In this document: piece after piece, positions 44,889-52,707 of the stretch
How positions within the stretch are numbered: position 1 is the stretch's first letter
Layout of the letters: each line of letters opens with the position of its first letter
Assembly (NCBI RefSeq): GCF_900184225.1
Contig: NZ_FXWZ01000003.1
Coordinates: forward strand, 1,615,684-1,679,683
Direction of reading: 5' to 3'
DNA length: 64,000 nucleotides
Source: Brevibacterium ihuae
GTDB taxonomy: Bacteria; Actinomycetota; Actinomycetes; Actinomycetales; Brevibacteriaceae
Program-made: the position numbers and the translations under genes
Notes under the pieces: generated by a model
Told to the model about the DNA's origin: nothing
The model's database searches: none
What the model saw: the letters and a program-made list of their open reading frames with translations, nothing else

Positions 44889-45547
44889 CCGAGATCCCCC
44901 GGCCGTGGGTCGACGACCGGTCGATGCAGACGTTCGCCGTCCTCATCGCGCCGGTGTCCGCGGCGGTCGACAGCGGCCTCGGCCGGACGGTCGCGACCGC
45001 GTTCGAGGAGGCCGGCTTCTCCGCCGTCGAATCGATCCTCGGGTCGGGGGAGCGGATCCAGGCGATCTGCGATGAGGCGGCCGGCGGATTCGACGTGCTC
45101 GTCACCCTCGGGGGGCTGCGCGTCAACGGCGATCCCGATATCGCCGACATCCTCCGGGGCGAGGTCGAGGTCGAGCTCCCCGGCCTCGCGGAGCTCCTCC
45201 GGCGCGAGCAGTTCGCCGCCGGGCACCGCCGGAGCGTGTTCGAGACCCCGCTGGCCGGGCGCCTCGAGGACACCCTCGTCGTCACCCTGCCCGATGATCC
45301 CGGGGCGGTGGAGGCGAGCGCACCGCTGCTCGCCGGCCTCGCTGCGGAGCTCCTCGCCGAGCGCGACCTGCCGCCCGTCGACGGCATCGAGTTCGATCTC
45401 GACGCCGAGGGCGGCGACGCAGTGCCGTGGCCGGTCGTCGTCGACGAGCCGCACCCCGACGCGACGATCCTCCACATGTGGGGATCGCGCCGCCGGCCCG
45501 GTGCCGAACCGCACGACCCGGACGCCGACCCCGTCGGGACGGACTGA
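44885..45547 (+). CDS. degenerate Mog/MoeA-like protein in the Glp position
   Basis: 220 residues. The alpha/beta order fits a single molybdopterin-binding (Mog/MoaB, MoeA domain III) fold: FAVLIAPVSAAVDSGLGRTV, then a DVLVTLGGLRVNGDPDI strand-turn and ELPGLAELL helix, where active enzymes have VTTGGTG. The pterin-binding GGTG is reduced to GGLR (76-79), so molybdenum cofactor activity is unlikely. The gene lies between galU and rimJ, exactly where mycobacteria and corynebacteria have moeA1/glp, the gephyrin-like division protein. It overlaps galU by 4 nt. Relation to Glp is inferred from position and fold. Confidence 0.6.
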   Translation: MTEIPRPWVDDRSMQTFAVLIAPVSAAVDSGLGRTVATAFEEAGFSAVESILGSGERIQAICDEAAGGFDVLVTLGGLRVNGDPDIADILRGEVEVELPGLAELLRREQFAAGHRRSVFETPLAGRLEDTLVVTLPDDPGAVEASAPLLAGLAAELLAERDLPPVDGIEFDLDAEGGDAVPWPVVVDEPHPDATILHMWGSRRRPGAEPHDPDADPVGTD

Positions 45548-45550
45548 GCG

Positions 45551-46165
45551 ATGAGCGGTTTCTGGCCGGTGGTGCTGTCCGAGGGCGGGCTCGTCCTCCG
45601 GCCGCTGCGGCGCCAGGACGCCAAGGAGTATGTCGAGGTGCGCCGCCACAACGCGGAGTGGCTGCTGCCGTGGGAGGCGACGAATCCCGACCCCGGGTAC
45701 TCGCTGCCGGCCTTCCCCACGCTCCGCCGCCTCCTCAACGGGCAGGCGCGCCAGGGCCTGCTCCTGCCGTTCGCGATCGAGGTCGACGGGCGCTTCCGTG
45801 GCCAGCTCACCGTGAGCTCGTTCCAATGGGGGTCGCTCATGAGCGCCACCGCGGGCTACTGGATCGACGAGCGGGTCGCCGGCCGCGGAATCGTGCCCAC
45901 TGCGGTCGCGCTCGCCACCGACTACTGCTTCTCCGGTCTCGGCCTGCACCGGATGGAGATCAACATCCGGCCGGAGAACGCCGCGAGCCTCCGCGTGGTC
46001 GAGAAGCTCGGCTTCCGCGACGAGGGGATCCGAGAGCGGTACATGCATATCGACGGGAAGTGGTGCGACCACCGCACGTTCGCCCTCGTCGCCGAGGACG
46101 TGCCGTTCGGGCTGCTCGATGCATGGCAGCGGACCCGCAACCGGTCGGAGCGCGACTTCGGCTGA
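45551..46165 (+). CDS. rimJ: RimJ-type GNAT N-acetyltransferase
   Basis: 204 residues. GNAT fold with VLRPLRRQDAKEYVEVRRHN at the start, the acceptor strand ATAGYWIDERVAGRGIVPTA with the pyrophosphate-binding RVAGRGI, and GLHRMEINIRPENAASLRVV followed by EKLGFRDEG. These are typical of RimJ/RimL ribosomal or protein N-terminal acetyltransferases. It starts 3 nt after the Mog-like gene and holds the rimJ place of the conserved galU-glp-rimJ-glpR order. The target protein is unknown. Confidence 0.92.
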   Translation: MSGFWPVVLSEGGLVLRPLRRQDAKEYVEVRRHNAEWLLPWEATNPDPGYSLPAFPTLRRLLNGQARQGLLLPFAIEVDGRFRGQLTVSSFQWGSLMSATAGYWIDERVAGRGIVPTAVALATDYCFSGLGLHRMEINIRPENAASLRVVEKLGFRDEGIRERYMHIDGKWCDHRTFALVAEDVPFGLLDAWQRTRNRSERDFG

Positions 46166-46261
46166 GCCGCCGGTCCGGCGGCTCGGTTCCGGCGCCAGCC
46201 CGATCCCGACACACCCCTCGTGATCCGATCGTGACCTCGCTCTCCCTTCTACAGTTGGACT

Positions 46262-48112
46262 GTGGATACCAGCATCACCATCGCCCTCGTCATCGGAGTG
46301 CTGTTCGTATTCCTGTTGCCCGCTTTCCTGCGGCGCATCGACCGCACGATCACCCACGGCCACATCGACGAGGTCCCCGCCACCGCCCGCGCCTGCGCCG
46401 AGGTCGGACCGCGCTCGTGCCTCCGTCCGGCGGACGGCCCGCGCCTCTACGCCGCCGACCGCGCGGCGTCCGAGTTCACCCCGCCGCAGATCGTTCACCC
46501 CGCGGCGGGCGCGGCACCGGAGCTCCACCTGTCCCGGCCCGTTCCGCAGCTCGCGGTCATCGACGGCGCGGTCGGCTCCGCGGCGGGCCGGGACCGGACC
46601 GCCGCGCCGCGCGACATCGAACCGGAGGAGGCGGTCCTGCCCCTGGCGGTCGGCCAGTCCGCATTCCTCCCGCTCACCGCACACCACGACCCGATGGACT
46701 CTCCCATGACTTCTTCCCACACGCCTCCCACCGCGGGCGCCTCGATGCAGCAGCGCTCGAACCGGGACCTGCCGGCGCACCTGCGGGCCCGGATCGCCGA
46801 GGCGCGGCACACCTCGGGCACCGCAGGCGGTCCGACGCCCGGAGCGGGTCGCCCGGTGCGCGGTGCGTCACGGCCGGCACCGCAGGGGTCCCACCGCGGG
46901 CCGCGGCCCGCGGGCGAGGCCCGTGCGCACGGAACCGCTGAGCCCGCTGCCCCGTCCGTCGGTCCCGAGGCCGAGGAGCGGATCGCCCGCCTCCGCTCCG
47001 CTCTCCCGTTCGTCGGCCTCGGCTTCCTCGTGACCGCGCTCGCCGCGCTCGTCACCGGGATCCTCGTCCCGTTCGGCGTGCTCCCATGGGCGGTTCCGGT
47101 GCTCGCTCTCGTGCTCGCCGTCGGCAGCCTCGCCATGGTGCGCTCGATCAACCTCACCATCCGCCGTCTTCGCCGCGACGGTCTCGCATCTCCCGAGGTC
47201 CGCTCCGCCGCGGACGAGTACGCCGCTGGTGCCGGCGATCCGGTCCGGAGCCGGACGGCGTCGACGAACGCCCGGACCGGCGGTTCCGACTCCGCTGATC
47301 GCATCGGGTCGGAGGACCGGGATTCGACCGTCGACCTGTCGGCCATCCGTGCGGTGTTCGCCGCTCGTGCGGACGACGCTGCTCCCGCCGCCGAGGCCTC
47401 CGCCGACGAGGAGTCGCACGGCACCGCCGATGCGCACCGCGACGGAGGGGTCGGCGCGAGCGACCAGGCCGTCGCCGACGATTCCGAGGCCTCCGAGGAC
47501 GCTGAGGGCCGGAACGCGGAGCCGGGTGCTGACGCCGAGCGCCGGAGCTCGCGGCGCGGGCTCCGGGTCTCCCGTGCCCGTGAGCGCGTCGTGCTCAGCC
47601 TCGGTGCCGAGGAGGACGCGACCCCGGCTCCTGCCGAGCAGCCCGCGCCCGCCCCGCAGACCTCCGCCGCAGTGACGCCCACCGGACTCGGCGCCGACCT
47701 CGCCGTCGACGACGCGGCGGAGGGTGCCGCGGAGCACCGCACCCCGGACCGCTCCGCCGCGGCCCCGGGCGGCGACCTGCTCGCCACGCGCTTCGCCGCG
47801 ACCGGCTGGACCCCGTCGCCGGTGCCGGCCCCGACGTACGTCGACGCCCCCGTCGTCGACCGGGCCCGCCCCGAGCCGGTCGTCCCCGACGCCTCGTCGT
47901 TCCACCTCGAGCCGCAGTCCAAGGAGAGCCTCGCCGAGCGCTTCGCCGCCGAGCTCGGCTACCGTCCCGAGCTCGAGGACGCCGCTCGCGAGGAGGACGC
48001 CGCGCCGGCCCGCGCGGACGGACCGCTCGCCCACGGGCGCACCGCGATCGGCGGAGCCCGCACCCGCGGGGTCGCCCGCGTCGACGAGGTGCTCGCCCGC
48101 CGCCGCGCCTGA
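46262..48112 (+). CDS. GlpR/SepX-type membrane protein
   Basis: 616 residues, GTG start. A membrane helix lies at about 5-22 (TIALVIGVLFVFLLPAFL), a long hydrophilic region follows, then two membrane helices at about 250-298 (VGLGFLVTALAALVTGILVP then PWAVPVLALVLAVGSLAMV), and a C-terminal disordered, acidic, Ala/Pro-rich region of about 300 residues ending in RTRGVARVDEVLARRRA. This layout and the place after galU and rimJ match the gephyrin-like protein receptor GlpR of corynebacteria and SepX of Streptomyces, which act in cell division. The role is inferred from position and architecture. Confidence 0.7.
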   Translation: MDTSITIALVIGVLFVFLLPAFLRRIDRTITHGHIDEVPATARACAEVGPRSCLRPADGPRLYAADRAASEFTPPQIVHPAAGAAPELHLSRPVPQLAVIDGAVGSAAGRDRTAAPRDIEPEEAVLPLAVGQSAFLPLTAHHDPMDSPMTSSHTPPTAGASMQQRSNRDLPAHLRARIAEARHTSGTAGGPTPGAGRPVRGASRPAPQGSHRGPRPAGEARAHGTAEPAAPSVGPEAEERIARLRSALPFVGLGFLVTALAALVTGILVPFGVLPWAVPVLALVLAVGSLAMVRSINLTIRRLRRDGLASPEVRSAADEYAAGAGDPVRSRTASTNARTGGSDSADRIGSEDRDSTVDLSAIRAVFAARADDAAPAAEASADEESHGTADAHRDGGVGASDQAVADDSEASEDAEGRNAEPGADAERRSSRRGLRVSRARERVVLSLGAEEDATPAPAEQPAPAPQTSAAVTPTGLGADLAVDDAAEGAAEHRTPDRSAAAPGGDLLATRFAATGWTPSPVPAPTYVDAPVVDRARPEPVVPDASSFHLEPQSKESLAERFAAELGYRPELEDAAREEDAAPARADGPLAHGRTAIGGARTRGVARVDEVLARRRA

Positions 48113-48163
48113 GTCCCGCCGCCACCGTCCGCACCGCGTTCGCGCGGTACCGGCCCCGGACCT

Positions 48164-48203
48164 GCGAACGGCCCCCGATCCGCAGGGATCGGGGGCCGTT
48201 CGC
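48164..48203. terminator. bidirectional terminator between GlpR-like gene and gabD
   Basis: Perfect 18-bp stem (48164-48181 with 48186-48203) and GCAG loop between convergent genes. Confidence 0.9.
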
Positions 48204-48220
48204 GCTGACGGGCCGGGGGA

Positions 48221-49678
48221 TCAGCCGCGCGGCAGCGCCACGTACTTGACCTCGAGGAACTCGTCGATGCCGACGCGTCCGCCCTCGCGGCCCAGGCCCG
48301 ACTGCTTGTAGCCGCCGAACGGGGCGCCCGGGTTGGAGATCAGGCCGGTGTTGAGCCCGATCATGCCGCACTCGAGCTCCTCGGCCAGCCGCATGGCGCG
48401 GCCGATGTTCTCGCTGTAGAGGTAGCCGGCGAGGCCGTACTCGGTCTCGTTGGCGAGCGCGATCGCCTCCTCATCGGTGTCGAAGGGGGTGATCGCGGCG
48501 ACCGGTCCGAAGATCTCCTCGACGCGGATGTCGGAGTCCTCCGGGACGTCGGTGATGACGGTCGGGGCGTAGAAGAACCCGTCACCGTCGATCTTCTGAC
48601 CGCCGGTGAGGACCTTCGCACCCTTGGAGACCGCGTCGTCGACGAGCTCGGCGACCTTGTCCCGGGCCTTCTCCTCGACGAGCGGGCCCACCTCGACGCC
48701 CTCGTCGAGTCCGTTGCCGACCTTCATCGCGCCCATCCGCTCGGCGAGGCGCGCGGAGAAGTCGTCGGCCACCGACCGGTGGACGAAGAAGCGGTTGGCG
48801 GCGGTGCAGGCCTCGCCGATGTTGCGCATCTTGGCGACCATCGCGCCGTCGACGGCCTTGTCGAGATCGGCGTCCTCGCACACGACGAACGGGGCGTTGC
48901 CGCCGAGCTCCATCGAGGTCTTCATGACGTTCTTCGCCGCCTGCTCGAGCAGGCCCACGCCCACCTCGGTCGACCCGGTGAAGGTGACCTTGCGGGCGAT
49001 CCCCGACTCCATCCAGGGGGTGACGACCCGGCCTGCGGAGTTCGAGGTGACGACGTTGAGCACGCCGGCCGGGAGGCCCGCGTCGACGAGCGCCTCGACG
49101 AGGAGGAGGGAGGTGAGCGGGGTGAGCTTCGCGGGCTTGAATACCATCGTGCAGCCGGCGGCGATCGCCGGGCCGATCTTCCGGGTGCCCATCGCGAGGG
49201 GGAAGTTCCACGGCGTGATGAGCACGCTCGGACCCACCGGCTCACGGGAGACCATGATCCGGGTCTTGCCGTCGGGGGACTGGGTGAAGTCGCCGTCGAT
49301 GCGGACGGCCTCCTCGGAGAACCAGCGGAAGAACTCGGCGCCGTAGGTCACCTCGCCCTTGGCCTCGGACAGCGGCTTGCCCATCTCCGCGGTCATCACC
49401 GCAGCGATGTCGTCGGCGCGCTCGATGAGGAGTTCGTAGGCGCGGCGCAGGATCTCGGCGCGCTCGCGGGGAGCGGTGCGGCCCCAGGAGTCCTGGGTCT
49501 CGCCGGCGACCCGGATGGCCTCCTCGGCGTCGGCCGCGGAGCCGTCGGCCACCGCGGTGAGGACCTTCCCGGTGGCCGGGTTGATCACATCGATGGTCTT
49601 GCCGCCTTCGGCATCGCGCCACTGTCCGTTGATGAACAGGCCGGTCTGCATGCGGTCGATGATGGGCTGGACATCCAT
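48221..49678 (-). CDS. gabD: NAD(P)-dependent succinate-semialdehyde dehydrogenase
   Basis: 485 residues. Aldehyde dehydrogenase with catalytic Cys291 in IGEACTAANRF and Glu257 in SMELGGNAPF, plus VLITPWNFPLAM and VTFTGSTEVG. The C-terminal part KQSGLGREGGRVGIDEFLEV and GEAC at the active site match succinate-semialdehyde dehydrogenases, which oxidise succinic semialdehyde to succinate in GABA and related catabolism. The nucleotide-binding loop reads KPAKLTPL with Lys where many have Glu or Ser. No GABA transaminase is adjacent, so the substrate is by motif. GGAAGGGA precedes the ATG. Confidence 0.9.
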   Translation of the reverse strand: MDVQPIIDRMQTGLFINGQWRDAEGGKTIDVINPATGKVLTAVADGSAADAEEAIRVAGETQDSWGRTAPRERAEILRRAYELLIERADDIAAVMTAEMGKPLSEAKGEVTYGAEFFRWFSEEAVRIDGDFTQSPDGKTRIMVSREPVGPSVLITPWNFPLAMGTRKIGPAIAAGCTMVFKPAKLTPLTSLLLVEALVDAGLPAGVLNVVTSNSAGRVVTPWMESGIARKVTFTGSTEVGVGLLEQAAKNVMKTSMELGGNAPFVVCEDADLDKAVDGAMVAKMRNIGEACTAANRFFVHRSVADDFSARLAERMGAMKVGNGLDEGVEVGPLVEEKARDKVAELVDDAVSKGAKVLTGGQKIDGDGFFYAPTVITDVPEDSDIRVEEIFGPVAAITPFDTDEEAIALANETEYGLAGYLYSENIGRAMRLAEELECGMIGLNTGLISNPGAPFGGYKQSGLGREGGRVGIDEFLEVKYVALPRG

Positions 49679-49850
49679 TGCGATGGTTCCCTTCCGTTGG
49701 GTGGTCCTGGCTCGCAGGGGCTGGGGTCAGTCTAGTGTGTCGCGGCGCTCGTTCCAGCGCTCTGTTCGGTTCGTGGACGGCGCCCGCGCACCGTGCGGGA
49801 CGCGGGGAGCGGACCTGGACGGGGTCGGTGTCCGCTGGTTGGATGGGGGC

Positions 49851-50195
49851 ATGATCGATCTCACCTCCACCGCCGCCGAGCTCCTCGAATCCGCCCGGAC
49901 GGACGCCCACGGTCGGGCCGCCCACCTCGTCGCCCACGACGGAGTGCTGCGCCAGCTCGTCCTCGCCCTCCGCGAGGGCGCGGAGCTCGCCGAGCACAAC
50001 GCACCCGCGGCGGCGAGCCTCCAGGTGCTCTCCGGGAGCGCCCGGCTGTCCTACGCCGAGGGGTCGGAGACCGCGGACGTCGAGCTCGCCGGCGGCGATC
50101 TCACGCTCATCGCGCACGAGCGCCACGGGGTGCGCGCGCTCACCGACTGCGTGCTCCTCCTCACCACGGTGACCGGACAGCCGGACCGCGCATGA
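49851..50195 (+). CDS. cupin-like small protein
   Basis: 114 residues. After a helical start (LTSTAAELLESARTDAHGRA), a beta-rich half has LREGAELAEHNAPAAASLQV followed by LSGSARLSYA and GGDLTLIAHERHGVRAL, the two-motif layout of a cupin barrel. Metal-binding residues are partly kept (His in EHNAP, His in AHERHG). Such proteins bind small molecules or sense ligands. The ATG at 49851 lies in GGGGGCATG. The function is not determined. Confidence 0.8.
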   Translation: MIDLTSTAAELLESARTDAHGRAAHLVAHDGVLRQLVLALREGAELAEHNAPAAASLQVLSGSARLSYAEGSETADVELAGGDLTLIAHERHGVRALTDCVLLLTTVTGQPDRA

Positions 50196-50264
50196 TCCGG
50201 GTCCTCGGGATCCGATGCGAGGGGTGACGTCGAGCCTTCCGCTCCGGGTCGCGGGACTCCCCGT

Positions 50265-50585
50265 TCAGCGGCGGGCGATGTGCTCGTCCCAATCGTCGTG
50301 CTCGCGGACGAAGTCGGCGACGAACGAGCATGCCGGGACGATCGTCAGCCCCTCGGCGACGGTGGAGTCGAGGGCGTATCGGACGACGGCACCCGCGAGT
50401 CCGCGCCCGCCCCAGGCGGGCAGGGTCTCGGTGTGCGGGAACAGGCGCTGCTCGCCCCGGTCGCGGTATGCCGCGAGGCTCACCCGGGTGTCGCCGTGCC
50501 AGGCGGCGAACTCCGAGGCCTCGGTGCTGTGGCGGAGCTCGAAGGTCTCGCCGTCGATCTCGATGGTGCGGGCGTCCTGGCTCAT
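50265..50585 (-). CDS. small GNAT N-acetyltransferase (YjdJ/COG2388 type)
   Basis: 106 residues, the short GNAT form. The acetyl-CoA loop is AWGGRGLAGAVVRYALD, with a typical second half GLTIVPACSFVADFVREH. These proteins (human NATD1/YjdJ type) carry a minimal GNAT core; substrates are unknown. ATG at 50585. It converges on the cupin gene, and its upstream side faces a long non-coding stretch with a nested inverted repeat. Confidence 0.88.
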   Translation of the reverse strand: MSQDARTIEIDGETFELRHSTEASEFAAWHGDTRVSLAAYRDRGEQRLFPHTETLPAWGGRGLAGAVVRYALDSTVAEGLTIVPACSFVADFVREHDDWDEHIARR

Positions 50586-50798
50586 GAGTCCTCCTCGATG
50601 CGGAATCGACGCCCGCGGCGCTGACCGGGCCCTCGGCGGGCCGCGCGCCGCGGCTGACCGGATCAACGCCGAGGTGCGCGGCGGTATTCCGGATGCCGCC
50701 GGGCCGGGCGCCGGCCGCCCCGGCGGTTCCTGGTGACCAGGGGGCGGAGCGCAACGCAGTTCCGGTCGCCGTTCCCGGTCCTGAGGCCGACAGCGCAA

Positions 50799-50859
50799 CG
50801 GAAACTGCACTGGCCGACGGAAACCTCGACAGGATCCGTCGGCCACCGCAGTTTCCGTC
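50799..50859. repeat. nested inverted repeat
   Basis: Two 11-bp arms outside (ACGGAAACTGC with GCAGTTTCCGT) and two 11-bp arms inside (TGGCCGACGGA with TCCGTCGGCCA) are separated by a 2-nt internal loop on each side and a 13-nt apical loop. The word AGCGCAAC occurs just before and again at about 50753. It lies in a 517-bp divergent gap, so it is not an ordinary terminator. Confidence 0.85.
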
Positions 50860-50887
50860 GTCGTCTCACGTCCGAGCGAGCTGGGGT

Positions 50888-51000
50888 GGCCGCGTCGGAG
50901 GGGGCGTCCGCTGCGGAAGGGGAGTCCGCGGCCACGGCGGAGGGGGAGTTCGCCTCCGCCGCGGAAGGGGAGCTCGCAGCCGCGGCGCCGTCCGAGGGCG
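50888..51000. repeat. degenerate GC-rich direct repeats
   Basis: Imperfect repeats of the kind GCGGAAGGGGAGTCCGCGGC and GCGGAGGGGGAGTTCGCCTC (about 21-27 bp apart) follow the nested inverted repeat and end about 100 bp before the ornithine cyclodeaminase gene. Reading frames exist on both strands but none looks like a conserved protein. Confidence 0.6.
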
Positions 51001-51102
51001 CCAGTACAGTGGGGTGCAGACGGCGCACCCGTGGACTACGTCTGCGGACCGCACGATGATCCGCGTGCGGCGATTCGCGCCCATCCGGTCGAGGAGGACT
51101 TC

Positions 51103-52065
51103 ATGAGGATTCTGGACGAGAACACCGTCACCGCGGCGCTCGACTACGCCGGAGCGATCGAGGCGCTACGCACCGCGCTCACCTCGGACTTCGATCCCGC
51201 CGACGACGCCACCCGGCTGTCGGCCCCGCTGAGTCGGGGCGAGTTCCTCTTCATGCCCGCGGAGATCGGCGCCTACGCCGCGGTCAAGGTCCTCACCGTG
51301 ACCCCGGACAACCCCGCGGCGGGCCACCCGCGGATCCAGGGCAGCTGCCTGCTCCTCGATTCGCGGACCCACTGCACGCTCGCGATCCTCGACGGCCCGG
51401 CGATCACCAACCTGCGGACCCCGGCGGTGTCGCTGGCCGGAGTGTCCGACGCGCTCACCGCGCGGTTCCCCGACGGTGTCCGGATGACCGTGTTCGGCGC
51501 TGGGGTGCAGGGTCTCCTCCATGTCCACGCGGCGCGCGCCGTCGTCCCGGTGAAGGAGGCGACCGTGGTCGTCCGCTCCGCCGGGCGCGGGGCCGACTTC
51601 CTCCGCGGTCTCGCCGCCCTCGGGATCCCCGGGACCGAGGTCGTCGGCGCCGACGACTCGGGTGCCGACTCCGCCGACCTCACCGCGGCGCTCGCGGCCT
51701 CCGACCTCGTCGTCACAGCGACCTCGGCCGCTGAGCCGCTGTTCGACGACGCGGCGATCCGCGACGACGCCGTCGTCATCGCCATGGGCTCCCACAGCCC
51801 CGAGGCGCGCGAACTGCCCGCGGCTCTGCTCGGCCGCAGCACGGTGATCGTCGAGAGCCGACACACGGCGCTCGACGAATGCGGCGACGTCGTCCTCGCG
51901 ATCGCCGACGGCGCTCTCACCATCGAGGACACCGTGACCTTCAAGGAGGTCGTCACGAGCGGCGGCGCCGTCCTCGCAGGCGACCGCCCCGTGGTGTTCA
52001 AGACCTCGGGCATGTCGTGGGAGGACCTCGTCGTGTCCACCGCGGTCTACGAGAAGGCGTCGTGA
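51103..52065 (+). CDS. ornithine cyclodeaminase / mu-crystallin family protein
   Basis: 320 residues. NAD-binding Rossmann motif VFGAGVQGLLHVHAA, substrate-side RLSAPLSRGEFLFMPAEIG and the dimer part KVLTVTPDNPAAGHPRIQGS. Family members are ornithine cyclodeaminases, alanine dehydrogenases or imine reductases; the exact reaction cannot be told. GAGGAGG 6 nt before the ATG fixes the start at 51103. The stop overlaps the next gene's GTG by 4 nt. Confidence 0.92.
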   Translation: MRILDENTVTAALDYAGAIEALRTALTSDFDPADDATRLSAPLSRGEFLFMPAEIGAYAAVKVLTVTPDNPAAGHPRIQGSCLLLDSRTHCTLAILDGPAITNLRTPAVSLAGVSDALTARFPDGVRMTVFGAGVQGLLHVHAARAVVPVKEATVVVRSAGRGADFLRGLAALGIPGTEVVGADDSGADSADLTAALAASDLVVTATSAAEPLFDDAAIRDDAVVIAMGSHSPEARELPAALLGRSTVIVESRHTALDECGDVVLAIADGALTIEDTVTFKEVVTSGGAVLAGDRPVVFKTSGMSWEDLVVSTAVYEKAS

Positions 52066-52607
52066 CCGGCCTCGTGCCGCAGGTGGCCGGCGCCGCCGAT
52101 GTCGACGACCTCGTCGCGCTCATCGAGTCGGCGTACCGGGGCGACGCCTCGCGCGCCGGCTGGACCACCGAGGCCGACCTGCTCGACGGCCAGCGCACCG
52201 ACGCGGACATGGTCGCCGAGATGATGGCCCTGCCCGGCAGCGTCGTGCTCCTGCTCCGGGACGAGGCGGGCGCCGCGCTCGCCACCGTCAACCTCCGCGA
52301 CCTCGCCGGCGGCACGGTGTACTTCGGCTCCTTCGCGGTGTCACCGCGCGGGCAGGGGCGCGGGGTGGGCAGTGCGCTCATGGACGCCGCCGAGGCCTTC
52401 GCCCGCGATCGCTTCGCCGCCGAGCGGATGCGGATGACCGTCATCGATCAGCGCGCCGAGCTCATCGCCTTCTACGAGCGCCGCGGCTACGTGCGGACCG
52501 GCGAGCGCGAGCCCTTCCCGTACGGCGATGTGCGGTTCGGCGAACCGCGCACCGATGATCTCGAGTTCGTCGTCCTCGTCAAGGAGTTCGATCCGCAGGC
52601 GGTGTGA
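52062..52607 (+). CDS. GNAT family N-acetyltransferase
   Basis: 181 residues, GTG start overlapping the upstream stop by 4 nt (GTGA). Acetyl-CoA motif FAVSPRGQGRGVGSALMDAA, then RMRMTVIDQRAELIAFYERR with GYVRTGEREPFPYGD, typical of GNAT enzymes that acetylate small molecules. It is coupled to the ornithine cyclodeaminase-like gene, so they may act on the same amine. Its last seven codons form the first unit of a 22-bp tandem repeat that runs past the stop. Confidence 0.93.
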   Translation: MTGLVPQVAGAADVDDLVALIESAYRGDASRAGWTTEADLLDGQRTDADMVAEMMALPGSVVLLLRDEAGAALATVNLRDLAGGTVYFGSFAVSPRGQGRGVGSALMDAAEAFARDRFAAERMRMTVIDQRAELIAFYERRGYVRTGEREPFPYGDVRFGEPRTDDLEFVVLVKEFDPQAV

Positions 52608-52695
52608 GCGCGACCCGCAGACGGTAGGAGCCCGACCCGCAGGCTGGCTGAGCTCGATCCGCAGGCCGGCTGAGATCGACCCGCGCGCGGCGTGA
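52586..52695. repeat. five-copy 22-bp tandem repeat over the GNAT stop codon
   Basis: Five units of exactly 22 bp with the shared core CGAYCCGCRGRCnGG. Unit 1 is the end of the GNAT gene with its TGA; units 3, 4 and 5 also end in TGA and unit 2 in GGA. Because 22 is not a multiple of 3 the repeats place stops in different frames. Confidence 0.95.
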
Positions 52696-52707
52696 CGCCG
52701 CCCCGCC

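Noticed and set aside
50663..51059. Low-complexity proteins on either strand in the gap before the ornithine cyclodeaminase gene
   Set aside because: Both frames run through the nested inverted repeat and degenerate repeats, lack ribosome sites and resemble no family.
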